A stretch of DNA of 64,000 bases from Arion vulgaris (GCA_020796225.1 CM036755.1:59358152-59422151), one strand, 5' to 3'; counted from the first letter of the stretch, positions 1 to 9,690 are shown. The notes: a model not told the origin generated them from the letters alone. Made by a program: numbers and translations.

Positions 1-1514
1 GGTCGCTGTGTATCTCATCAGTTGTGAGTCCACTAATTGTTGCATTTTAGTTTTCTGTATCACTAACTTGTTCCCAGGGGACAGGGTAGAGATCAGGTAT
101 CAGCGACGTGCATTGGTAGGTCATCTTGGTACTGCCTTTTTAGCCGCTTTCCCCTATAAACGAAGCTGCTGCGTTTTAGTCGTCCAAGGGCTAGATCATT
201 TAATCTTGTTTTCATTGGATGAAGGGGCTAACTGATGTATTTCTTCAGCTGGATCATACTTTTGTTTTCTCTTCTGTTTGCCAGTGCCTGTACTCCAGAG
301 GTTTTTTCATCTCTGTGATAGGTGTAGATTTCATGACTCCGATAATGATCCGGAGTGCTTGATTTTGCACTCTATCCAATGTCTGCAGGTGTGAGTTGGC
401 AGCTGTAGTCCATGCTGTTAAGCCGAACTCTTGGTCTTATTGTTCCGTTGTAAGCATTCATTAGTGTATGCTCATTAGCTCCCCAGTTGAAACCTGTCAG
501 TTTTCTGTGTAGTCCAATTCTTCTTCGGGCTTTTCTTTCTGTGATTTCTATATGTTTGTTCCAAGTGAGTCTTTTATCAAATGTAATCACTAGATATGTT
601 GGATTGCTTTCTTCTTAAATTGGGGTTGTTCCTAGATGTATGTTGGTTGCTTTGTTCCTGGGAAGGAGGGAGAACAGTGTTGTGGAGGTTTTGTCTGTGT
701 TGATTGTAACTTACCACGTCTCTCCGCTTTCATAAGTTTATCTGGTGCTCGCTGTATTCTACTAGTTGCAGATGTTGTGTGTTCGTCTGCACACCATAGC
801 ACTAAATCGTCTGTATATAAAGCAGCCTTTACTCCTGCTGGCAGATCCTTTACTAGGTCGTGGATGTAGACACGGAAGAGAGTTGGCGACATAACTCCTC
901 CTTGAAGTACCGCCTGACGCAGTAAAACCTTTTTGCTCTGATGTCCATCAAGTGTTACTCTGGTTCTTCTATTATGCAGGAACGATTGGATCCATCCTTA
1001 ACATGTTGTATTGGATTCCATTTCTTTTAAGCTTTGTCATAAGACCGTCTTTCCACACCTTGTCCAAGGCATGCTTGAAATCTATCCATAATGTTAGGAC
1101 TTTTTTTTCCTGAAAGACATCTTCAACGACCTGGGCTACGTAGGTAACTTGGTCTTCTATGCTATGGCATTCCCTAAATCCTGGGTGCTCCGGAACCAAA
1201 ATCTGCTCATATTCTAAAAACCATTGCATTCTGTTGTTGATAATTCTTTCCATGGTTTTCCCAATACAGCTTGTCAGACTGATTGGTCGATAACTTGAAG
1301 CCTTGGTTCTGCACTTTCCTTTCTTCAGTATAGGTAATGTGATGGCCTCTATCCAGATTTGGGGGACTATACCTTTCTTCCAACCCCAACTGTAATTTAT
1401 TATTTCTAGCAACTTCATCCTAGCAACTAAGCTCAGATTAATTTGCATTTCTTTGTTGATTTTAGTTGTAGTCAAGTTGATATTCTGTGGTTTAGTGATA
1501 GTGAGCACGACCAC
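1..1514 (-). mobile_element. Jockey-like LINE remnant (RT region, broken)
   Basis: A non-LTR retrotransposon remnant read right to left. About 1514-972 reads as the start of a reverse transcriptase, with the YRPISLTSCIGKTMERI-type block and a degenerate VLTLWIDFKHALDKV palm motif. About 892-632 reads MSPTLFRVYI followed by a YTDD catalytic box near 806-817. About 590-372 reads the TFDKRLTWNKHI segment typical of Jockey-type elements, and 370-250 continues with LDRVQNQALRIIIG and MKSTPI. Frameshifts and stops separate the blocks, so it is dead. The 3' end runs off the left edge of the window. The Jockey assignment is by recall of the motifs, not a search. Confidence 0.85.
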
Positions 1515-1584
1515 AACCTAAGAATACCTCGTGGAAATTCCTCTGCGGTAGTTTGAAAGCAAATTAGTTACAGTGGATTTTACC

Positions 1585-2010
1585 GACGGTAAAATATGGA
1601 CCTGATCGTTCAGAAAGCAATGGCAAACTACTGAACGTATAAGTGGTGAAAATCAAACGACTCGTATACTGTGGCTGATAGCGATGTCTTGTAAACGATA
1701 AGTCACGATTTTCATTTCATTAAAGTGATCAGGTTATTTTTGTGTTTCTATTTTGCTAAAGACATCAGGCTTTCTGTATAAATAAGTTTCTATAGTTTTG
1801 ATATAGATTTGATATAGTTTTGATATAGTTTTGATGTAGTTTTGATATAGTTTTGTTAAGAGAAATGGAACAAAAATCGTAGCATATCCTTTACTGGACG
1901 TCGTCATTAACCACAGTAAACGAGTCGTTGATTTTCTAGGTACCCCTTATACGTTCAGTAGTTTACCATTGCTTTCTGAACGGTGAGGTCTATTTTAAGG
2001 TTTTAAAAAT
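1585..2010. repeat. Imperfect inverted repeat, arms about 125 bp
   Basis: The left arm (about 1590-1715) and right arm (about 1868-2005) are reverse complements with a few indels. Both contain the core TTCAGAAAGCAATGG, then AAACTACTGAACGTATAAG, ACGACTCGT and ACTGTGG. The loop is about 150-180 bp and includes short AT-rich repeats. A related core lies near 9685-9720. It may be two head-to-head copies of one repeat fragment or a fold-back element. No target-site duplication was identified. Confidence 0.7.
1786..1862. repeat. Short 14-bp tandem repeat
   Basis: About five copies of a TTTTGATATAG-type unit, with slight variants. Confidence 0.8.
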
Positions 2011-2074
2011 CCACAGGAGTCTACTGGAGTATTGTATTTACTTTTACTATAAATTTGATTTTATGCCTGGAAGA

Positions 2075-2394
2075 CATATTTCATGCTAACTTGACATGTA
2101 TATTTCATGCTAACTTGACATGCATATTTCATGCTAACTTGACATGCATATTTCATATTAACTTGACATGCATATTTCATGCTAACTTGACATGTATATT
2201 TCATTCTAACTTGACATGCACATTTCATGCTAAGTTGACAGGCATATTTCATGCTAACTTGACATGCATATTTAATGCTAACTTGACATGCACATTTCAT
2301 GCTAAGTTGACAGGCATATTTCATGCTAACTTGACATGCATATTTCATGCTAACTTGACATGCATATGTCATGCTAACTTTACATGCATATTTC
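2075..2394. repeat. 24-bp minisatellite, about 13 copies
   Basis: The unit contains CATATTTCATGCTAAC followed by TTGACATG. Because 24 is a multiple of 3, both strands stay open through the array (reading FHANLTCI forward); this is not evidence of coding. The array stops about 20 bp before the start codon of the six-cysteine peptide gene, so it sits in its promoter or 5' UTR. Confidence 0.95.
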
Positions 2395-2415
2395 GAATCC
2401 CCAGTAAACTTCAAC

Positions 2416-2514
2416 ATGAAGACTTTTGTTGCCTTCCTGATAGTTCTCATCTGTGTCCATGTGAATGCTGACAGAGAAACAGGCAACGCACCATGCATAA
2501 ATACAGAAGGGAGG
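2416..2514 (+). CDS. Secreted six-cysteine (pacifastin/VWC-like) peptide, exon 1
   Basis: The first coding exon (33 codons) of a predicted secreted miniprotein. It starts MKTFVAFLIVLICVHVNA, a clear signal peptide with likely cleavage after residue 18, then DRETGNAPCINTEGR with the first mature cysteine (C27). The exon ends in phase 0 at AGG followed by donor GTAATG (2515). Without splicing the frame would run only to a stop at 2569-2571, adding a non-cysteine tail. The matching phase-0 exon is at 6831-6956; together they give 74 residues with six mature cysteines. The intron is about 4.3 kb and full of repeats. The start is chosen because the signal peptide begins at this ATG; the ATG at 2371 is inside the minisatellite. 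Seen: signal peptide, splice sites, matching phase. Inferred: that the exons are joined and expressed. Confidence 0.72.
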
Positions 2515-2667
2515 GTAATGTATAAAAACATAAAGACTACTGCCATTATTAGGGAAAAAAATGTTTTGTAGATATTATAAGTTATATTTTATCAGATATT
2601 GTACACTTTATTTTGTAGATACTATAAATTGTATTGTTTACTCTTCAATATACAAATAAAGTGGAGT

Positions 2668-2888
2668 CTAAAGGCCGAGGATTGACTTCATTGTGGCTTG
2701 TTTACCCATATGGCTCCGCCACTGTTGACAGAAATGCCGATAGCGTTGCACAAAGAGAAACTCACAGCCCCAGCAACAAATTATAGGGATTTCCAGACAA
2801 AATTGCACATGTGACTCGGTCTGGAATCGATCCAATAATCTTCAGAATATCAGATAAACGTCTGAACCACTAAGCTATAGAAGTCGTA
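2668..2888 (-). mobile_element. SINE-1 copy (tRNA-headed)
   Basis: Read on the minus strand, it begins with a tRNA-like head (A-box-like TAGCTTAGTGGTT, B-box-like GGATCGATTCC). It ends with a tail containing CCATATGGGTAAAC and AATGAAGTCAATCC. The same head-to-tail order is seen at 20310-20590, 21130-21385 and 41430-41695. An AATAAA at 2655-2660 lies just beyond the tail and may belong to it rather than to the host gene. Confidence 0.75.
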
Positions 2889-3004
2889 CATTATATAACA
2901 TGAACAAAATAATATTATATAAATTTTATATTAATCTGGAACTAATATGAAACGAGATAAAGAGATTAACAAAACACTCTTGGAGGAGAAGGCTGGCAAT
3001 ACAT

Positions 3005-3270
3005 TTTAAGATGTGTGTTGCTGGAGCTCGAACGGGGAGCAAATAATGGTAACACTGCGACCTACAAGGCATATCGTAAGAGGCGACTGAGGTAGGGGTC
3101 TAGGAAGCCACCTAGTAAATAAAATGCGTCGCAGAATTCGGATGTACTGGCCTACTTGTAGTCGCATGACTGGCACAACGTACAATCGGTCTTAGGCTCA
3201 GATCACATACAAATCACAAAGAGTGGTCAACAAGTTGTCGACATGGAGCGTTCGAAGAAGAAAAAGATGT
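3005..3270 (+). mobile_element. SINE-4 copy, GAA-rich tail
   Basis: Shares the ordered blocks CGTAAGAGGCGACTGAGG, AATCGG(TCTTAGG), GATCACATACAAATCACA and GAGTGGTCAAC, then a TTCGAAGAAGAA tail, with copies at 7925-8192 and 26300-26565. It abuts the 60-bp array on its right. Confidence 0.7.
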
Positions 3271-3280
3271 CTACGATGTT

Positions 3281-4601
3281 ACCGTAAGATCTAGAACAAA
3301 ATGCAAATGAAAGAGCAGGATAGGAAAAAATGACACATTTACCGTAAGATCTAGAACAAAATGCAAATGAAAGAGCAGGATAGGAAAAAATGACACATTT
3401 ACCGTAAGATCTAGAACAAAATGCAAATGAAAGTGCAGGATAGGAAAAAATGACACATTTACCGTAAGATCTAGAACAAAATGCAAATGAAAGTGCAGGA
3501 TAGGAAAAAATGACACATTTACCGTAAGATCTAGAACAAAATGCGAATGAAAGAGCAGGATAGGAAAAAATGACACATTTACCGTAAGATCTAGAACAAA
3601 ATGCAAATGAAAGTGCAGGATAGGAAAAAATGACACATTTACCGTAAGATCTAGAACAAAATGCAAATGAAAGTGCAGGATAGGAAAAAATGACACATTT
3701 ACCGTAAGATCTAGAACAAAATGCAAATGAAAGTGCAGGATAGGAAAAAATGACACATTTACCGTAAGATCTAGAACAAAATGCAAATGAAAGAGCAGGA
3801 TAGGAAAAAATGACACATTTACCGTAAGATCTAGAACAAAATGCAAATGAAAGTGCAGGATAGGAAAAAATGACACATTTACCGTAAGATCTAGAACAAA
3901 ATGCAAATGAAAGTGCAGGATAGGAAAAAATGACACATTTACCGTAAGATCTAGAACAAAATGCAAATGAAAGTGCAGGATAGGAAAAAATGACACATTT
4001 ACCGTAAGATCTAGAACAAAATGCAAATGAAAGTGCAGGATAGGAAAAAATGACACATTTACCGTAAGATCTAGAACAAAATGCAAATGAGAGTGCAGGA
4101 TAGGAAAAAATGACACATTTACCGTAAGATCTAGAACAAAATAGAAATGAAAGAGCAGGATAGGAAAAAATGACACATTTACCGTAAGATCTAGAACAAA
4201 ATGGAAATGAGAGTGCAGGATAGGAAAAAATGACACATTTACCGTAAGATCTAGAACAAAATGCAAATGAGAGTGCAGGATAGGAAAAAATGACACATTT
4301 ACCGTAAGATCTAGAACAAAATAGAAATGAAAGAGCAGGATAGGAAAAAATGACACATTTACCGTAAGATCTAGAACAAAATGGAAATGAGAGTGCAGGA
4401 TAGGAAAAAATGACACATTTACCGTAAGATCTAGAACAAAATGGAAATGAGAGTGCAGGATAGGAAAAAATGACACATTTACCGTAAGATCTAGAACAAA
4501 ATAGAAATGAAAGAGCAGGATAGGAAAAAATGACACATTTACCGTAAGATCTAGAACAAAATGGAAATGAAAGTTGCAGGATAGGAAAAAATGACACATT
4601 T
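3281..4601. repeat. 60-bp intronic satellite, 22 copies
   Basis: Twenty-two head-to-tail 60-bp units; the last has one extra T. Each starts ACCGTAAGATCTAGAACAAA and ends AAAAAATGACACATTT. Only a few positions vary. From copy 14 or 15 onward the variants recur every third unit (copies 15, 18 and 21 share AGAAATGAAAGAG; 16 and 19 share GGAAATGAGAGTG), a 180-bp higher-order repeat. The minus strand is open in two frames only because 60 is a multiple of 3. The array lies in the intron of the peptide gene and each unit carries GTAAGAT on the sense strand, which resembles a splice donor. Confidence 0.97.
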
Positions 4602-5274
4602 TCATTGAGAACGCTGTTGTTCATGAAGTAACAGAAAGTATTATTATTGTATTATATTTAGTTTTGAAATCTTTGTCATCAAACGTCATCGATTGTTTCC
4701 GAAATCATTGCACCGTATTGCACCACATTGCATCACATTGCACCACATTGCATCACATTGCAATGAATGCTTGCATATAACAGTACATTTTCGATGTCTC
4801 TGTGAATTTATCATTTCATGTAATGCAGGTGAAGCAGTTTGATTAAATCTGCGAGTTTCCTTGATATTTTTGTAAACAAAATTCCCAGTAAAATATAATT
4901 AACAGTTATCGATCAAATGAAGCAGTTGTGTTGGTGACAGTGGCGTATCTTTCATTTTATAATAAATGAGCTGTATGCAATATCATCAGATAAAGTTAAA
5001 TGATATTACAAATAAAATTAGGAACGAACAAGTAATAATGGTTCGCATATCGTAACTTTCTCTATTTATACTACAGGCAAGAGCACATCGCTTGTCAGGG
5101 ATTAACCTTCCATAGGGAATCGCCGACAACGATGTTGATAATATTCTATGCTATTGCGCATGAGCCGTGAACATTCCTGTGTTCTATGACAGCTTAGTCT
5201 TAAACAATTGTCAGTGTGCACACGATACGAGTTTAGATTACATGAGAACCCGATCTTTTATCTGGAAATCTAAA
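4602..5274. other. No gene seen; short 11-bp repeat
   Basis: Intronic AT-rich sequence. It holds about five copies of a TTGCATCACA-type 11-bp unit near 4708-4762. I recognise nothing else. Confidence 0.6.
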
Positions 5275-5610
5275 TTACAAGCACTTCTGAACTTGGCGTA
5301 AGGCTCACCTGAATGAAGCGAGACACTGGTAATATAGAAAGCAGGGGCGGCTCGTCATTAAGGGCCAGTGGGGCCAGGCCGCGTCAAAAATAATGTGTAA
5401 CGTGGATATATTATTTAATAAATTAAATATAACCTAATCCAAAACTAGGATTTTCCCGAACATTTGTGCCTGGCCCCACCAACACAAAAGATCGCGAGCC
5501 GCCACTGATAGAAAGCATGCCTTCACGCAAAGATCAGTCAGAGGTATCATATTAGACCTCATGACTATTCTCAAATTCATATCGGACTAAAAAATAACCA
5601 ACCCCATATC
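5275..5610 (+). mobile_element. SINE-3 copy split by a hAT MITE
   Basis: The left part (CTGAACTTGGCGTAAGG, TCACCTGAATG) and right part (CTTCACGCAAAGATCAGTCA, then CTCATGACTA and AATTCATA) match the order seen in intact copies at 16665-16845 and 28560-28738. The two parts are separated by the MITE at 5342-5507. Confidence 0.75.
5342..5507. mobile_element. hAT-type MITE, 166 bp, with 8-bp target duplication
   Basis: The left end CAGGGGCGGCTCG and right end CGAGCCGCCACTG are inverted repeats with one mismatch. Further in, GGGGCCAGGC and GCCTGGCCCC are also inverted. The element is flanked by the exact 8-bp direct repeat ATAGAAAG (5334-5341 and 5508-5515), fitting the hAT target pattern nTnnnnAn. 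There is no coding capacity, so it is non-autonomous. Confidence 0.92.
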
Positions 5611-6119
5611 AATTAAACATGTGAATGTTCTATATTATGTGTCCCATATATATATATAACGAAAAGGCAAATTATGATATAAGCTCTGATCATACTTTGA
5701 TTTGCCATGTATTCCGTTCCAATTAGTATATCTACCTTCTCATTTTACTCCATGTCTGAAAGATTAGCTGTGCAACGTCAAGACGATTTATTGAATCTTA
5801 ACTACCAAATGCTACTTATCCATTTAGTGCCAAGTTGATCCTCTGCATTGATCTTCTTAAAATGCCCATAGAGTTTTTGTTCAAGACCAGTAGCTGTCTT
5901 TACACAGATATATTATTAGAAAATGATAGTGTTCATTAGTATAATTTTCGATTGGCACCATTTGATCCCAAGCGTACGATAGTTTGCAATCTTTATTTCA
6001 AGCATATAAGCGTTCTTTGCTTTTCTAATCTCATGTAGTTCATTTTCTGACAATGTTCATTGTTCTGACAGTCTACACGTTGCTTGTATGCCTGATATAC
6101 GCAGTCTAAAGCAGTTGAT
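5611..6119. other. No gene seen (intronic)
   Basis: AT-rich intronic sequence with a short TA run near 5646. Nothing recognised. Confidence 0.5.
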
Positions 6120-6550
6120 TTAAGACGAGTTTGATGGGTGCAGACCATCGGTTGGTGGACAGGAAAAAACATTTTAAAGACACTCTTAATGTTACATTAA
6201 AATGCTTCGGTATAGATATCATGAGCTGGGAATCCATAGTATAAGATCACGAAACGTGGCGCAGCAACAACTCATGAGGAATTTATATATCTGAGAATCG
6301 TTGTACTGCTGTGGAGCAGAGAAGACGGGCTGCGCGAAGAAAGGAGACCACACAACAACTACAAGTCTATCTTTGAGCATCTATGTCCCAAATGTATAAG
6401 GAATTGTGTTCCAAACTCTACAGTCACCTCCGCACACATCAGAGAGGTGCAACAACTACTAGTCTATCTTTGATCATGTATGTCTCAAATGTATAAGGGA
6501 TTGTATTCCAAGCTCTACAGTCACCTCCGCACACATCAGAGAGGTGCAAC
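6120..6550 (+). mobile_element. LINE-F 3' end with duplicated zinc-finger segment
   Basis: A shifted forward reading resembles the C-terminus of a LINE ORF2: GGQEK, HFKDTLNVTLKCFGID, then RRRAARRKETTQQ. A C2H2-like tail follows, containing KLYSHLRTHQRG. The segment that encodes the finger is repeated about 97 bp later (near 6364 and 6461). A related family member is at 52430-52795. Multiple frame breaks show it is dead. Confidence 0.65.
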
Positions 6551-6659
6551 AACACACGTTTGAGGTTGTTGTTATCATGTATTGTGATGACAGCTATTAT
6601 ATGACAGCAATTCCATGTTTTAAAATCTAAATTTGAAATCTTTCTACATGAAATATGAT

Positions 6660-6765
6660 TGTGCACACCAACACATATACACATGCACAAACGCACACAC
6701 ATACACAGGCACGCACTTACGCACACTCACACACAAATCCACACACAATCACACACACCGTTTGT
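6660..6765. repeat. CA-rich microsatellite
   Basis: An interrupted (CA)n tract with ACACACAT variants. Confidence 0.9.
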
Positions 6766-6830
6766 TCGAAGATATAAGTAAACTATTTATAGTGTAGCCT
6801 ATCACTCATGTATGTTATCTTTTCGTCTAG

Positions 6831-6956
6831 GAGTTCCCATCTGGTTCTGGTGTACCTAAAGCTGTAGATAGTTGCAATACATGCGGGTGTCTTAATGGGA
6901 GGTTTACCTGGTGTACTCTAATGGGATGTCCTGAAAACTTTCCTCCACGTGAATGA
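6831..6956 (+). CDS. Secreted six-cysteine peptide, exon 2 (terminal coding)
   Basis: The acceptor TTTCGTCTAG (AG at 6829-6830) opens a phase-0 exon of 41 codons ending in TGA at 6954-6956. It encodes EFPSGSGVPKAVDS, then CNTCGCLNGRFTWCTLMGC. Joined to exon 1, the mature peptide has C27, C48, C51, C53, C61 and C66. The C-N-x-C-x-C-x2-G-x4-C-T-x3-C part fits the pacifastin protease-inhibitor pattern, while the 20-residue gap between the first two cysteines is longer than the usual 9-12 and closer to VWC-type domains. By family it could be an extracellular serine-protease inhibitor or a matrix peptide; the target is unknown. Directly after the stop is ACAG followed by GTAAGATT (6961), a strong donor-like site, and this ~40-bp stretch is repeated at about 6991-7030, so a 3' UTR intron is possible. 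Confidence 0.75.
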   Translation, partial: EFPSGSGVPKAVDSCNTCGCLNGRFTWCTLMGCPENFPPRE

Positions 6957-7019
6957 ACAGGTAAGATTAACCGTTATACCTCACGGTACCATGAACAGGT
7001 AAGATTAAACATAACACCT

Positions 7020-7235
7020 CACGGTACACGAGCATGTCATTGTCAAGACAAGTAAAAGTCTGTCATTGTCAATGATAGACACGGCGGCTGCTAATATCGA
7101 GGAACTTGTCGTCCTGTACAAGACGCTGATACTTTCAACTATCGAAAATGCAATGGCAGTCCTCACTGTTAGTAAGATGCAAATTGAATGACTGGAGAGA
7201 TTATCCAATGAAGCTATGCGTATATTTCATACGCA
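7020..7235 (+). mobile_element. LINE fragment (RT C-terminal linker)
   Basis: Reads LYKTLILSTIENAMAVLTVS, then KMQIE, a stop, and LERLSNEAMRI, the region after the RT domain in Jockey-like LINEs. Short and broken; it abuts a LINE-A tail. Confidence 0.6.
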
Positions 7236-7585
7236 TTCAGGAGAAGTGTTGAAATCATAGAAATGTTTGGTCAACCACTAGTGACAACTGTTATAAGAAA
7301 GAGAAGATGGAGATATATTGGACACACCTTGAGGATAAATGATCAACGCATATCAAAGCAGGCATTGAAATGGGATGCAAAGGGTTCAAGAAAAAGAGAA
7401 CGACCTAAGGAGACCCTGAAACTAACTTTGCTGAGAGAGGCAAGAAATATCGGTCTCAGTTCCATAGAGGAGATTGAGCGAGTTGCCCAGGATAGAGCGG
7501 TATGAAGAAATTGCTTGCAGGCCCTATGTAACGGATAACGGTACGAGATATATTATTATTATTATTATTATTATTATTAAGCGTA
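7236..7585 (+). mobile_element. LINE-A 3' end with ATT tail
   Basis: Reads GQPLVTTVIRKRRWRYIGHT and later SSIEEIERVAQDRAV, then the CLQALCN end and a (TAT/ATT)n tail at 7551-7578. The same 3' end recurs at 22826-24000, 25365-25470, 38215-41340 (-) and 56435-57181. Confidence 0.85.
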
Positions 7586-7716
7586 TATTTCTAGGTTGTA
7601 CTATTGATACGCAGTGCTTTGCCATAAGGCTTCTCTGTGATTTTCCGACCATGTATTAGATAATCAAGATAACTAGAACTTTTGTATATCTTAAAGTAAA
7701 TGCTGATAAGGATCAT

Positions 7717-7930
7717 TCACTGCTCGAGGTACTCGGTGTCAGTAGTGGGAGTCGTATAAAGTGGTGGGTTGGCCGTGCTGTAAACACAGTGCAGCTTGTA
7801 TGTTGACTCACCAATATTGACCATGTGGAGGAATAGATACCGGTGCATTTTATTTTCCGGAACACCATTTCGACCATCTTCAAATTCAGAAATAGTTGTA
7901 GAGAGAGGAATATCGTGGTGGTGGATGCAT
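7717..7930 (-). other. Unrecognised open frame, tyrosine-rich C-terminus
   Basis: A minus-strand frame of about 71 codons ends at a stop at 7717-7719. It starts after a possible acceptor (CGGGCTCAG, within SINE-4 sequence). It reads STTISEFEDGRNGVPENK, then HRYLFLHMVNIGE, and ends PPLYTTPTTDTEYLEQ. The amino-acid composition looks coding-like and the tail carries two spaced tyrosines, but I recognise no family. It may be a stranded exon or chance. Confidence 0.25.
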
Positions 7931-8192
7931 ACCTGAGCCCGAGTGGTTATCTGGGCAAAAGTTGGGATGTACAGAATAGAACCACTGTTACCTGCCACGC
8001 ATGTTGTAAGAGGCGACTAAGCAGGTTTGACTGAAATCGGATGCATGTGTCCTAAGCGTGTAGAAGTCTATGCGTTTAGGGCCTACCAAACCAATGTGCA
8101 ACGTATACACGTTATTAGCAAAGATCAAACACATCACAAGAGTGATCAAAATTGGTCGTAAAGAACGAACGCAAAGAAGAAGAAGAAGATGA
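7925..8192 (+). mobile_element. SINE-4 copy, GAA tail
   Basis: Contains GCCCGAGTGGTTATCTGGG, TGTTGTAAGAGGCGACTAAG, GACTGAAATCGGATG, AACACATCACAAGAGTGATC and AATTGGTCGTAAAGAACGAA, then (GAA)n at 8174-8190. Confidence 0.75.
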
Positions 8193-8727
8193 ATACCTTA
8201 AAGTAGTCATTAATGAAAAATGTAGTTATGGCAATTTGGTAATCTACACAGATGTGCCTGTAATTTTCCACCAAAATTCATAAACACGTAATAACAAAGT
8301 ACTGTCGTTTTACAAAATCCACAAACAACGACAATACACAGCAACGTTTCGAGCAGCGTTTACTTTGTTATTACATGTTTCACCATTTCCCATAGTTTTA
8401 CTGCACATCTCCCTATGTATCTATATTTGTTTACAGCAACATTCCGCGCGGGCTGAATATGTCAACCATACACTTTGTTATCTGAATATCAATGTACACA
8501 TATGTCTAACAGAAGTTTTATTTCTGTCATTAGAAGTGACACAGAGACGTAGAGATCAGAGAGATGATGCTTGTTTTATACAACTAATGTAACTGTCTGA
8601 CAAGAAACAACACAGTACACCAGCTATATGAGACATCTTATGTGATCTAACTGAGAATCTACTAATAATAAAATATGCAATACTTCATATCGTTGACTTG
8701 TGTTTGTTCTTTCATCTCATCATCAAG
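8193..8727. other. No gene seen
   Basis: AT-rich sequence; open frames are short and unrecognised. Confidence 0.5.
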
Positions 8728-9690
8728 GTGCGTATCCTTTATAGGACGTTGCTCTCTTTGCAGCACATCTGAAATTCACTCTGTCTTTTGCCAGTTCATT
8801 CACTTCGTCGATGGTCATGTTCATGGTTTCTTTAATATCTTGTAGACATCTTCTTCTTGGTCTGCCTCTGCGTCCTGGGACCCTGCCTTCTAGTATTGTT
8901 CTTTACAGGCCATAGTGACGCTTGATGTGACCAAAGTATGTAATTTTTCTGTATAGTATGTTATTTATCAGCCAATTCTCTTTAACATTTAGTTCTTTCA
9001 GGACATCAGTGTTCTTTATTTTTCTGTCCATGGTATTCGTAGGATCTTTCTGTAGCATTTAATTTCGAAGGACTGGATTTTCGTTCTTAATTTCTGTGTA
9101 ATAGTCCATGATTCACAACCATAAGTAGCCACTGGGAAAATGCATGCTCTCAATATTTTTAATTTTAGTATTTTGCAGGTGCTTTGCCACATGTTTTTCA
9201 TTGTGTTTAACTTCTTGATTGCTATTGCAATCTTCTTGAGATCTCTTTGGAGCAGTCACCGTTATTGTTAATTATTGAACCCAGATATTCGTAGCTCTCT
9301 ACACATTGGAGTTTTTCATTGTTTACTTGGATGTTAGGTGAGCCTTTTGCTTTGTCAGTTGACATGATTTTTGTTTTTGTGTATTCAAATATAGATGTTG
9401 GTCTTCACTATGTTTCTTGGTTGTCATGATTAGGTTTTCCAAACCTTCTTTGCTTGTGGATAATAATACTGTATCGTCTGCGTATCTAAGCTCTGGTATG
9501 AATTTGCCACCTATAGTGAGAGGGTCGTAATTCACATAGTTGGCATCGTCTTTTACATTCCTCATGATGTTCTCTGCATATATGTTGAATAAGTATGGTG
9601 ACAAAATAAATACCTGTCGTACCCCCTTTTGGATCTCGAACCATTCAGCTATTTCGCCTCCTTCATGTTCTGCATCAAGTTCTTGGCAAC
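8728..9690 (-). mobile_element. LINE-B 3' half (RT palm to C-terminus)
   Basis: Read right to left: EIAEWFEIQKGVRQ, SPYLFNIYAENIMRN, the catalytic box in ELRYADDTVLLSTS, then HSEDQHLYLNTQK. After a frame break it reads RACIFPVATYGCESWTITQ and KCYRKILRIPWTEK. The 3' end near 8728 reads YKGYAP-like followed by a stop in sister copies. Frameshifted. Confidence 0.88.

Noticed and set aside
2055..2546. Repeat peptide frames on both strands at the 24-bp array
   Set aside because: Satellite translation only; the true start for the peptide gene lies after the array.
3227..4624. Two long minus-strand frames (about 465 and 444 codons)
   Set aside because: They are the 60-bp satellite read in two frames; a unit divisible by 3 without stops gives any length of open frame. 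The peptide is a perfect 20-residue repeat with no start context or homologue recognised.
5642..5662. TA-rich runs as promoters (also at 9882, 14565, 38147)
   Set aside because: They are simple repeats, and the nearest genes do not start there.
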